A stretch of 64,000 nucleotides of DNA from Aquimarina sp042434915 (GTDB taxonomy: Bacteria > Bacteroidota > Bacteroidia > Flavobacteriales > Flavobacteriaceae): NCBI RefSeq assembly GCF_042434915.1, contig NZ_CP170198.1, positions 2,790,001 through 2,854,000 on the forward strand. Direction: 5' to 3'. Every line of letters begins with the position of its first letter. Positions within the stretch are counted from its first letter, which is position 1. The notes under the pieces were generated by a model. It was not told where the DNA came from and did not search any database. It saw only the letters and a list, made by a program, of their open reading frames with translations. Of this stretch, positions 27,414-35,356 are shown one piece after another. The translations under genes were made by a program, and so were the position numbers.

Positions 27414-27561
27414 GTTTTTAAACTACGAATATTCATTTTTTAACGTTTATATAACATAAGCATAAGCTACAGATACCTAAATCAATCAATTAGATAACTA
27501 TTTTAGCAAAGCACAAAAAATATGTGCTTGTATTTTTTTATAAACTCTTAACACAAACCCT

Positions 27562-28092
27562 ATGAATTTTTCAAAATTATCCCTGTACACACGTACCCTG
27601 CTCACCGGTATTTTTATTACTCTATCTTTTATTTCTTGTGAAAAGGACTCGCTTTATTCTCCCGAAGAAATACAGGAAGTTCAGGATGTAAAAGAAATAT
27701 CTGATACATCACTACAAAAAAACGCTGGATTTTTACGTCAACAAGAAAGTCTTGGCGGACACACCATTGAGCGTCATGTAGCCAAATCAACTGCATATCT
27801 ACAAAACCGCCTCAACACAAGTTCTATAAGTGCTGCTAGTACTTTTAATGAACTTAATCAAGCTGGTCAAGTTATTGTAAATGCTATTAATGCAAATAGC
27901 AGTAAAGTAAATAATTGGGTTAACGGTAGTGGATCCAGGCTCACCCTTAATTACACACATCATAGAAACATAGGGGTTGTTTTACGTAGAGGACAATCCT
28001 CGCCAACACCTTCAAGTAAATTTTTGGTGGTATTACAAAAACGTTCAAATGCACCTAATGGATATTATGTACTTACCTCCTACCCTAATTAA
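27562..28092 (+). CDS. Lipoprotein with a CdiA-CT RNase A-like toxin domain
   Basis: This 176-residue protein has a lipoprotein signal (LLTGIFITLSFISC, lipid-attached Cys near residue 26), an acidic linker (EKDSLYSPEEIQEVQD), then a C-terminal domain of about 110 residues matching the bacterial RNase A-like toxin family first described in contact-dependent inhibition. The domain starts LGGHTIERHVAK, with the catalytic His, and ends YYVLTSYPN, with the Thr and Tyr of the active site; NGYYV and VLQKRS are typical. The toxin would cut RNA in a target cell. Unlike classical CdiA it stands alone on a lipid anchor. A CdiI-type immunity gene follows. Function is inferred; delivery is unknown. Confidence 0.7.
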   Translation: MNFSKLSLYTRTLLTGIFITLSFISCEKDSLYSPEEIQEVQDVKEISDTSLQKNAGFLRQQESLGGHTIERHVAKSTAYLQNRLNTSSISAASTFNELNQAGQVIVNAINANSSKVNNWVNGSGSRLTLNYTHHRNIGVVLRRGQSSPTPSSKFLVVLQKRSNAPNGYYVLTSYPN

Positions 28093-28113
28093 CGTTATTT
28101 TTATTTAACGTAG

Positions 28114-28157
28114 ATCCGAAATCAATGATACTTCCTATTTTTGATTTCGGATTTTTT
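28114..28157 (+). terminator. Terminator between toxin and immunity genes
   Basis: ATCCGAAATCAA (28114-28125) and TTGATTTCGGAT (28141-28152) form a 12-bp stem with a 15-nt loop and a T tract behind. It sits behind the toxin gene and ends 14 bp before the immunity ATG at 28171. Confidence 0.75.
28136..28143 (+). promoter_or_regulatory. -7 promoter box TATTTTTG for the immunity gene, inside the terminator
   Basis: TAnnTTTG lies in the loop and right arm of the terminator, 27 bp before ATG 28171. It would give the immunity gene its own transcript even when toxin transcription ends. Confidence 0.5.
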
Positions 28158-28170
28158 AATACAGCACATT

Positions 28171-28443
28171 ATGTTATATGAAAACTATGCACATCTATAT
28201 CAATTCTTTACTGGATATTTTCCTGAAGCAGATTTGGACGGACTTACCGACACTCAAGTAGTAGCACTTTATATCACAGAAAATGAACAAGATGTTATCA
28301 CAAGTACACATCAAGAATTACTACGCGTTATGACCGATACAAGTGTATGGAACGAAATTGCCGAAGCAGCAAATCGCTATTTTGAAAATGAAAAAGCGTT
28401 ACAGGCATGGTTAGCAATGATCGCAAAACAGTTTACCCTATAA
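28171..28443 (+). CDS. CdiI-like immunity protein for the RNase A-like toxin
   Basis: This 90-residue cytosolic protein, mostly helical, matches the family of contact-dependent inhibition immunity proteins (CdiI_2 type): YENYAHLYQFFTGYFPEADLDGL, then DTQVVALYITENEQDV, an EL pair in THQELLRVM, and a C-terminal QAWLAMIAKQF helix. Such proteins bind their toxin and block its RNase site. The frame begins with a TTG at 28141, but that lies in the terminator arm; ATG 28171 gives the normal family start. Its position right behind the toxin gene, with a separate promoter, fits a toxin-immunity pair. Binding is not tested. Confidence 0.65.
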   Translation: MLYENYAHLYQFFTGYFPEADLDGLTDTQVVALYITENEQDVITSTHQELLRVMTDTSVWNEIAEAANRYFENEKALQAWLAMIAKQFTL

Positions 28444-28601
28444 TCTAAGCAATACGGGTAATATAAGAAAGATCATTTAAGAGCTTGTAACCCAGTATTC
28501 GTCCTTTTGATATAAATTCTACATAGTTTCAATGAGATCCAAAAAGTTTCCTGTAACAGTTAGCTCTCGCTTAGAGCCAACACATAATTCTCCTGTAAGA
28601 T

Positions 28602-28868
28602 AAAATCACATTCTGAGGAAGTGTTTATAGTGTCCAGGCAGGGTATACAGTGCTCCTGCGACACTTGGCACCCTTCCTGTGAGCTTTGTACCCCTCCCAT
28701 GGTCGCAGGACAAAGTATCTACTACCATGGAAGACTTACTATCCTCGCAGGAGCACATTATAACTATGCAGGAAGATTTGCAGGTGTCCCCGGAAGGTAC
28801 AAAGTGTACCCTGCGAAGCATACCATACTCGCAGGGAGTAACACCTAGTGTTGCCAGAATGTGATTTT
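28602..28868. mobile_element. Palindromic 267-bp element with 14-bp terminal inverted repeats (MITE-like)
   Basis: AAAATCACATTCTG (28602-28615) and its exact reverse complement (28855-28868) bound a stretch that is more GC-rich than its surroundings. TAAGA occurs just outside both ends (28596-28600 and 28869-28873), with one extra T on the left, as a possible 5-bp target duplication. Inside are further inverted pairs: CTCCTGCGA (28653) with TCGCAGGAG (28745), CTTTGTACC (28684) with GGTACAAAG (28796), a hairpin CCCTGCGA/TCGCAGGG (28809-28836), and CCATGG twice. Open frames of 60-75 codons on both strands are by-products of the repeats. It could also be a structured RNA. No transposase lies nearby. 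Confidence 0.55.
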
Positions 28869-28875
28869 TAAGAAA

Positions 28876-29577
28876 TTATCGTTGGTAATAGCGACTTACA
28901 TAACCTTGATAACGTTCGGGTTGCTTTCTAAACGCATATTTACCGCTTTGACGAATCTCGTCGACCGCTTCTTTCATATGCGTATATGTTTTATCCCGCA
29001 TCATTTTGGCCTCGCTGTTATCCATTACAGAACCATTAGCTTTGGCAAGTAATTCTGCCATAGCATCGGCATCTGTAGCTGCTTTGTTCAATAGGGTAGT
29101 ATCAAACTTAATTGTTTCGAGTAGATCAACATTATCTTTACCCAGAGCACTAAGGTCACTTAGATCTTGAATCATATCGGCATGACCAGTACCATCTGCT
29201 ACCTCGCCAACCCTACGTATAAGATCACTACGTTTACGAAACGCAAAGCGAAACGCTTGTAGCAACTCATTACGCAGTGCATACGCAGTTGGGGATTGCT
29301 CATCCCATTCTTTTTGAGCCTCTTCACGATTGTAACGCTCGAGATACCATTGTGATTGTGCGTAGCGCAATGCGCCTGCACGTATAGGTAAATCGGTCAC
29401 ATACGTTTCTAGATCTAAGCCAACGTTGGTGAGAGCTTCTTGATCTTGAGTTGCCCAGTGATACAGATCCTCTGCCTCTTGCAAGGCGGTATCTATGGGT
29501 AATCCTGGGGTTAGAATTTGATCATTGGTGATGTTTGCAAGTACTTCCTGCTTGCTGTCATAATTGTCTTTTGACAT
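28876..29577 (-). CDS. Uncharacterised helical protein, 233 residues
   Basis: I do not recognise the family. The protein is predicted to be mostly helical and highly polar, with many Asp, Glu, Arg and Gln and no signal peptide or membrane segment, so it is probably cytosolic. Notable stretches are the acidic N-terminus MSKDNYDSKQEVLANITNDQ, a middle with ARG-rich AFRFAFRKRSDLIRR, and a C-terminus rich in Arg, Tyr and Gln (RYQGYVSRYYQR). It converges on the palindromic element, whose right end is 8 bp from its stop. About 460 bp without a clear gene separate it from the next gene upstream. Its codon use looks coding-like and it probably is a real accessory gene. Confidence 0.6.
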   Translation of the reverse strand: MSKDNYDSKQEVLANITNDQILTPGLPIDTALQEAEDLYHWATQDQEALTNVGLDLETYVTDLPIRAGALRYAQSQWYLERYNREEAQKEWDEQSPTAYALRNELLQAFRFAFRKRSDLIRRVGEVADGTGHADMIQDLSDLSALGKDNVDLLETIKFDTTLLNKAATDADAMAELLAKANGSVMDNSEAKMMRDKTYTHMKEAVDEIRQSGKYAFRKQPERYQGYVSRYYQR

Positions 29578-30038
29578 ACCGTTTTGGTTTTAAAAGTGAA
29601 TAATTAAATTAAAATTTATCGTTGGTGGGGTATGTTTCTAAAAGTGTTTATTGGTTAAAATGTTTATTATGTTACTATATCATTTATAAAATCTAACGCG
29701 CGTACCGAGAGATGCCATACTTATTTGTATGGTGATGTTAAACTTCTGTAATGTGGTGGGGTGTTGTGTATTTGGGATGTGACTAAAGTATAAAAAGTAT
29801 TGAAAATGCAGCTCAAAAATTGGTGAGCCTTATTAACAAAGTTTTTAACATGAGGGAGTTAGACGACACATTGACTCTCGTGTATCGCTTCAGGACTCAA
29901 GAAAAATCCTTTTTGGATGACTCTGTATTTGATCACCACATTCTTTAAAAAAAGCATGTGAACTTTAGACAAAAAACTCAATTCAAATGAGATCTAAATC
30001 AAGGGCTGTATCTGCTCTGCTATAGTAATACAACAGTA
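29578..30038. other. 461 bp without a convincing gene
   Basis: No recognisable RNA or promoter was found between the helical protein and the flavoprotein. From 29787 the plus strand stays open for 53 codons to TAA at 29946-29948 (reading ENAAQKLVSLINKVF ... TLTLVYRFRTQEKSF), with an ATG only at 29850 (32 codons). It could be the decayed 3' end of a gene, but no homologue is known to me. Confidence 0.35.
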
Positions 30039-31388
30039 TCACACCATATACTGGATATCACCTGCCCAGCTTGGATAACTAAAGATCATTTCTTTTAACT
30101 TGGTCGTAGTAATACCTTGCTCAATTGCCATCATAAATAGATTGATAATTTCGCCCGCTTCGGGACCAACCAGATGGGCGCCAAGAATTTTATCGGTATC
30201 AGTATCTACTATAGTTTTATATGCATAATAGGATTCATTAATCCGCTTAGCATTATAAAACTTGGCGGCACTACGATTAAGAACTGTTACCTTGTTATAC
30301 TGTTTACGTGCCGCTGCCTCAGACAATCCTACCGAGGCGATATTAGGTAGTGTAAATGCCACCGATGGCGTCACAGGAAAACGAGCTTTGGTTGAGTTAC
30401 CTTCCAAAATATTTTGTGCTACCACGGCTCCCTCGTTACCAGAAAATGGTGTAAGCGGCACGGCATGATCTGATACATCACCACAGGCATATACATTTTC
30501 ATTACTTGTGTTTTGCAAATAAGCATCAACTTCGATTCCGTTTTTGTTATAGGTTACATTACCATTCTCTAATGCCAATTTTGAGATAGATGGGACACGC
30601 CCAGTAGTATTAAATATTCGTTCGGCCTTTATACTAGCTTCTTTATCATCTACAGTGTAGTAAACCCGTTTGTTCTTTTGTAATGCTTCAATACGTGTTA
30701 CAGATGCATTAAAGATAAAGGTGATCCCAATATCTTCTGAAGCTTTAACCAAGTAAGCCACCATATCTTTATCAAAATTGGAGAGTGGGCGATCTCCATG
30801 ATCAATTATAGTTACTGTAACTCCAAATCGTGCTGCTATATGAGCAAACTCCATCCCGATATAACCAGCGCCTATAAAAACCATTGTATCGGGTAGCCTA
30901 TCCTGATCTAAAAAATCATCACTCACCAAGGCCAAATCTCCTCCCTCGATATCCAGAGGCCTAGGGATTAATCCAGTTGCTATTACAATTTTTTGCGCAT
31001 TTACTGTTTTACCCTCTACAGATAAAGTAGTAGGATCGATAAATTTTGGAGCTTGATGATACAGGGTTATATCCTTCTCCTTGAGATCCCTTTCGGTCAC
31101 GGCAGGAATGGCATCGGTAAATGTTTTCTTAAAATTTTGTACTGCTGTCCATGACAATTTTGGTAAGTTAGTTACCCCTTTGCCTTGCAATCTATCGGCT
31201 GCTTGTATAACCTCGGTTACCCCTAACAACACTTTTTTGGGATCACACCCGCGATTGGCACAGGTTCCACCATATTCTCTATCATCTGCAATGGCAACTT
31301 TAAGGCCTTGTTCAGCACAGTCATCTGCTACTTGTTGACCCGCAATACCACTTCCTATTACAAAAACGTCAAACGTTTCATTTTTCAT
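30039..31388 (-). CDS. FAD/NAD(P)-dependent disulfide oxidoreductase (class I)
   Basis: This 449-residue flavoprotein belongs with dihydrolipoamide dehydrogenase, glutathione reductase and mercuric reductase. The FAD-binding GSGIAG is at 12-17, the redox-active disulfide CANRGC at 43-48 (in GGTCANRGCDPKK), the NAD(P) Rossmann motif GAGYIGMEFA near 172, and the second FAD motif VYACGDVSD near 298. The C-terminal dimerisation domain ends FSYPSWAGDIQYMV where classical members have a catalytic HPTxxE, so the His-Glu pair is missing (Tyr and Ala-Gly-Asp instead). The substrate is therefore uncertain. It is cytosolic and transcribed alone. Confidence 0.85.
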   Translation of the reverse strand: MKNETFDVFVIGSGIAGQQVADDCAEQGLKVAIADDREYGGTCANRGCDPKKVLLGVTEVIQAADRLQGKGVTNLPKLSWTAVQNFKKTFTDAIPAVTERDLKEKDITLYHQAPKFIDPTTLSVEGKTVNAQKIVIATGLIPRPLDIEGGDLALVSDDFLDQDRLPDTMVFIGAGYIGMEFAHIAARFGVTVTIIDHGDRPLSNFDKDMVAYLVKASEDIGITFIFNASVTRIEALQKNKRVYYTVDDKEASIKAERIFNTTGRVPSISKLALENGNVTYNKNGIEVDAYLQNTSNENVYACGDVSDHAVPLTPFSGNEGAVVAQNILEGNSTKARFPVTPSVAFTLPNIASVGLSEAAARKQYNKVTVLNRSAAKFYNAKRINESYYAYKTIVDTDTDKILGAHLVGPEAGEIINLFMMAIEQGITTTKLKEMIFSYPSWAGDIQYMV

Positions 31389-31737
31389 ACGCCCTACTCT
31401 TAGTATTTTGATTCAATATCTGCATTTATTACGAAGTAGAATGCGGCTTTAAGCATACTTTAGCATTTATTCCAAAAGCATGTTATCACTCCCTTATTTC
31501 AATAACCAACGTATTGTAATTTATGAGTTGTACAAACAGCTTTTATGTAGCTTCCCCTATATTTTGAGAAGCACTAGTGCTAAGGTTTGCTTCGGCTTTT
31601 AGTTGACTAATACTTTTGACACTAATAAAGAGCTGTATATACAGTACACAAGCCTTCAAACAATTGCGGTGTGATAAACAGGTGTTAAGAATACGTTTAA
31701 TGGATTAATTCTTTTCTCTTGAAGTTATAAAGAGTGT
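31389..31737. other. Intergenic region between the flavoprotein and mfd
   Basis: No gene, RNA or repeat was recognised in these 349 bp between the divergent flavoprotein and mfd. A TTG at 31719-31721, about 16 bp before the mfd -7 box, is the best -33 element. Confidence 0.5.
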
Positions 31738-31745
31738 TATATTTG
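31738..31745 (+). promoter_or_regulatory. -7 promoter box TATATTTG for mfd
   Basis: TAnnTTTG with a TTG 16 bp upstream (31719-31721). It lies after the GTG at 31734, which would otherwise start the frame, and 21 bp before the TTG at 31767. Confidence 0.55.
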
Positions 31746-31766
31746 CTTTTAAAAAATCGTATAGTT

Positions 31767-34700
31767 TTGAGTAAAACTAAGATCACACAGCACTATGCAC
31801 AGTCTCAGCAACAGCTCAAACTGCAAAAAGCGCTATCCCAATCCCAAGCAAACATTCATTTACAAGGCCTTATAGGCTCTGCATTATCTTTTACTATAGC
31901 CAACGCTTTTAAAGAAGGAGAACAACCCTATCTCTGTATTTTTGATGATAAAGAAGAGGCTGCCTATTACTTAAATGATTTAGAACAATTACTGGGGGAT
32001 CAAAATGTTCTTTTCTATCCTGGTAGTTACCGTAGGCCTTATCAAATTGAAGAAACTGATAATGCAAATGTACTACTGCGAGCAGAGGTACTTAACCGCA
32101 TTAATTCTCGCAAGAAACCGGCACTTATTATCACCTATCCCGATGCGCTATTTGAAAAAGTGGTAACACGTAAGGAGCTTGAAAAAAACACATTAAAAAT
32201 AAAAATTGGCGATACGCTCTCACTGGATTTTGTAAATGAGGTTTTATTTGAATATAAATTTAAAAGAGCCGATTTTGTTACCGAACCAGGAGAATTTTCG
32301 GTACGTGGTGGTATTGTAGATGTATTCTCATTTAGTAATGATGAGCCCTACCGTATTGAGTTTTTTGGGGACGAAGTGGATACGATAAGAACTTTTGATG
32401 TAGAAACACAATTATCTACAGAACAAGTCAAAAAGGTTACTATTATTCCTAATGTCGAAAATAAATCGATGCAGGATTCTCGCGAAAGCTTTTTGAAGTA
32501 TATAGCGTCCAAGACCGTTATTTTTGCCAAAGATCTTGAAATACTTTCTGCACGTATTGATAAAAATTTTAAACAAGCTTACGAAGCTTTTGAAAAATTA
32601 TCTAAAGACATTAAACGGGGTACACCAGAAGAGCTTTTTAGTTCTTCTGAAATGATACGAAAGCAATTATTGGATTTTACGCTTGTAGAATTAGCCAAAC
32701 GACCTTTGACAAAAGCTGACTATGTAGTAAAACATGCCATAAAACCGCAACCTTCATTTAATAAACAGTTTGATTTATTAATTCAAGATCTTAATGAAAA
32801 TTATGAACGTGGTTTTAAAAATTATATCTTTTGTGTCAGTGAACAACAAGCAAAACGTTTTCACGATATTTTTGATGACTCTGATCTTGATGTTAAACAA
32901 TATGAAACAATTGTTTTCTCAGCCTATCAAGGATTTATCGATGAAAATGCTCAAATCGTTTGTTATACCGACCATCAAATTTTTGAACGCTATCATAAAT
33001 TTAATCTTAAAAATGGTTATGCCAAAAAGCAGGCTATTACGCTAAAAGAATTAACAAATCTCGAAGTTGGTGACTATGTTACGCATATCGATCATGGTAT
33101 TGGTAAGTTTGGCGGTCTACAAAAGATTGATGTTGAAGGCAAAAAGCAAGAAGCTATCAAATTAATATATGGAGAGCGTGATATTCTATACCTTAGCATT
33201 CACTCACTCCATAAGATATCCAAATTTAATGGTAAAGACGGCAAACCTCCGCAGGTTTACAAATTAGGATCAAAAGCCTGGAAAACACTAAAACAAAAGA
33301 CCAAAGCTAGGGTTAAACATATCGCCTTTAACTTGATACAGCTGTACGCCAAACGCCGAACGCAAAAAGGTTTTCAATATGCTCCAGATAGTTATATGCA
33401 GCATGAACTGGAAGCCTCGTTTATCTACGAAGATACACCAGATCAAAGCACGGCTACCGAAGCGGTAAAATCAGATATGGAAAGTGAACGCCCTATGGAT
33501 CGCTTAGTATGTGGTGATGTTGGTTTCGGTAAAACCGAAGTTGCTATTCGTGCAGCCTTTAAAGCAGTTGATAACGGTAAACAAGTAGCCGTGTTGGTAC
33601 CAACGACGGTACTTGCTTTTCAACACGCAAAAACATTTAGAGAACGACTTAAAGATTTTCCGGTAACGGTAGATTACGTAAATCGTTTTAAAACTGCTAA
33701 ACAGAAGAAAACTACACTCGAAGAACTTGCCAATGGTAAAGTAGATATCATCATAGGTACGCACCAACTGGTGAATAAAAACGTACAATTTAAAGATCTT
33801 GGATTACTTGTTATTGATGAGGAACAAAAATTTGGAGTGGCAGTAAAGGATAAATTAAAAACAATTAAAGAAAACGTAGATACCTTAACACTTACAGCAA
33901 CGCCAATACCCCGTACTTTGCAATTCAGCTTAATGGCTGCCAGAGATTTATCAACCATTACGACGCCACCACCTAATCGCTATCCTATCGAGACCAATGT
34001 AATTCGATTTACCGAAGAAACGATACGTGATGCAATTAGCTATGAGATTCAGCGTGGCGGACAAGTTTTCTTTATCCATAACCGAATCGAAAACATTAAG
34101 GAAGTTGCAGGCATGATCCAACGTCTTGTTCCTGATGCCAAAGTCGCAGTGGGTCACGGACAAATGGAAGGCAAAAAACTAGAGGATTTGATGCTTTCGT
34201 TTATGGACGGTGAGTTTGATGTGTTAGTCTCAACCACTATTGTTGAAAGTGGTTTGGATGTACCTAATGCCAATACGATCTTTATTAACAATGCCAATAA
34301 CTTCGGTTTGTCTGATTTGCACCAGATGCGTGGTCGTGTAGGACGAAGTAATAAGAAAGCCTTTTGCTATTTTATCACACCCCCCTACTCTGCTATGACC
34401 GATGATGCCCGTAAGCGCATTACAGCTCTTGAACAATTCTCTGAATTAGGTAGCGGAATCAAGATCGCAATGAAAGATCTCGAGATTAGAGGAGCGGGTG
34501 ACTTACTTGGCGGGGAACAAAGTGGATTTATCAATGAAATTGGTTTTGATACGTATCAAAAGATTTTGAATGAAGCTATTGAAGAACTAAAAGAGAATGA
34601 ATTTGCTGAGTTGTATCAGGATGAGAAAAAGGATAAGGTATATCTCAAGGATACACAGATAGATGCCGACTTTGAGTTACTATTCCCCGATGATTATATT

Positions 34701-35111
34701 AATAACATTACAGAACGTCTTAATCTATATACCGAATTAAATAGTATTAAATCTGAAGCAGCACTTCAAGCATTTGAAAATAGATTAGTAGATCGTTTTG
34801 GAGAATTACCAGATACCGCCCTCGATTTATTGAACTCTGTTCGAATTAAGTGGATCGCGACTTCGATTGGTTTAGAAAAAGTTATTATGAAGCAAGGAAA
34901 ACTTATTGGCTACTTTATTAGCGATCAGCAATCTGGTTTTTATCAAAGTCCGACCTTTACCAAAGTTTTACAATTTGTACAAACACATCCAAATCAAGTT
35001 AAAATGAAAGAGAAGAAAACCAGAAATGGTTTGCGCCTCTTACTCACCTTTGAAAAAATAACTACGATCGATCGTGCGCTTAAAGTGTTGGAGCCGTTGG
35101 ATTTTAAATAA
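31767..35111 (+). CDS. mfd: Transcription-repair coupling factor Mfd
   Basis: Mfd removes RNA polymerase stalled at DNA damage and recruits UvrA. The protein (1114 residues with this start) shows the UvrB-like N-terminal domains (GLIGSALSFTIANAF, FYPGSYRRPYQIEETDNANVLLRAEVL, then RGGIVDVFSF), the CarD-like RNA polymerase interaction domain (LTNLEVGDYVTHIDHGIGKFGGL, near 445), the RecG-like translocase with Walker A CGDVGFGKTEVA and DEEQKFGV, and the C-terminal TRCF domain. TTG 31767 is preferred over GTG 31734 because the promoter box overlaps the latter; the leader would be about 14 nt. Its stop abuts a 45-bp copy of the yraN 3' end. Confidence 0.93.
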   Translation: MSKTKITQHYAQSQQQLKLQKALSQSQANIHLQGLIGSALSFTIANAFKEGEQPYLCIFDDKEEAAYYLNDLEQLLGDQNVLFYPGSYRRPYQIEETDNANVLLRAEVLNRINSRKKPALIITYPDALFEKVVTRKELEKNTLKIKIGDTLSLDFVNEVLFEYKFKRADFVTEPGEFSVRGGIVDVFSFSNDEPYRIEFFGDEVDTIRTFDVETQLSTEQVKKVTIIPNVENKSMQDSRESFLKYIASKTVIFAKDLEILSARIDKNFKQAYEAFEKLSKDIKRGTPEELFSSSEMIRKQLLDFTLVELAKRPLTKADYVVKHAIKPQPSFNKQFDLLIQDLNENYERGFKNYIFCVSEQQAKRFHDIFDDSDLDVKQYETIVFSAYQGFIDENAQIVCYTDHQIFERYHKFNLKNGYAKKQAITLKELTNLEVGDYVTHIDHGIGKFGGLQKIDVEGKKQEAIKLIYGERDILYLSIHSLHKISKFNGKDGKPPQVYKLGSKAWKTLKQKTKARVKHIAFNLIQLYAKRRTQKGFQYAPDSYMQHELEASFIYEDTPDQSTATEAVKSDMESERPMDRLVCGDVGFGKTEVAIRAAFKAVDNGKQVAVLVPTTVLAFQHAKTFRERLKDFPVTVDYVNRFKTAKQKKTTLEELANGKVDIIIGTHQLVNKNVQFKDLGLLVIDEEQKFGVAVKDKLKTIKENVDTLTLTATPIPRTLQFSLMAARDLSTITTPPPNRYPIETNVIRFTEETIRDAISYEIQRGGQVFFIHNRIENIKEVAGMIQRLVPDAKVAVGHGQMEGKKLEDLMLSFMDGEFDVLVSTTIVESGLDVPNANTIFINNANNFGLSDLHQMRGRVGRSNKKAFCYFITPPYSAMTDDARKRITALEQFSELGSGIKIAMKDLEIRGAGDLLGGEQSGFINEIGFDTYQKILNEAIEELKENEFAELYQDEKKDKVYLKDTQIDADFELLFPDDYINNITERLNLYTELNSIKSEAALQAFENRLVDRFGELPDTALDLLNSVRIKWIATSIGLEKVIMKQGKLIGYFISDQQSGFYQSPTFTKVLQFVQTHPNQVKMKEKKTRNGLRLLLTFEKITTIDRALKVLEPLDFK

Positions 35112-35156
35112 TATCAAAAATGATAAAAAGCATCTTCTAGATGTTCGATGCTGGTA
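35112..35156 (-). pseudogene. 45-bp copy of the yraN 3' end (left direct repeat)
   Basis: Identical over 45 bp to 36796-36840, in the same orientation. On the minus strand it encodes TSIEHLEDAFYHF and the TGA stop of YraN. It begins right after the mfd stop codon. The most direct reading is that mfd and yraN once converged with only 2 bp between them, and that the stretch 35157-36795 was inserted with duplication of the yraN end. After the identical part the two sequences still share scattered matches for about 20 bp. Confidence 0.85.
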
Positions 35157-35269
35157 TCAACTTTTTAATTGAAGATTTTCATCGTTTAAAGTTGATCTGA
35201 TATGGATATTAATTTATCAGAGTTTTTCAAAAATTTAAAGTTCAGGTAGAATTGAAAACTTGTAATTAA

Positions 35270-35321
35270 AAAATCTGTTGTGCACTTAAGGGATATAAGA
35301 CTCTAGAACGCAACAGATTTT
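35270..35321 (-). terminator. Terminator for the inserted lipoprotein gene
   Basis: AAAATCTGTTG (35270-35280) and CAACAGATTTT (35311-35321) form an 11-bp perfect stem with a 30-nt loop. Read on the minus strand it runs into a T tract, 36 bp behind the lipoprotein stop. Confidence 0.65.
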
Positions 35322-35356
35322 GATATTCAATTCCTATAAAGAGATTATTTTCTGCC

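Noticed and set aside
28606..28864. Open frames of 60-75 codons on both strands within the palindromic element
   Set aside because: They arise because short inverted repeats keep several frames open; none has a protein-like composition or a start with a promoter box.
33504..34436. Several antisense frames of 68-94 codons inside mfd
   Set aside because: All lie opposite conserved helicase motifs and have compositions expected of antisense frames.
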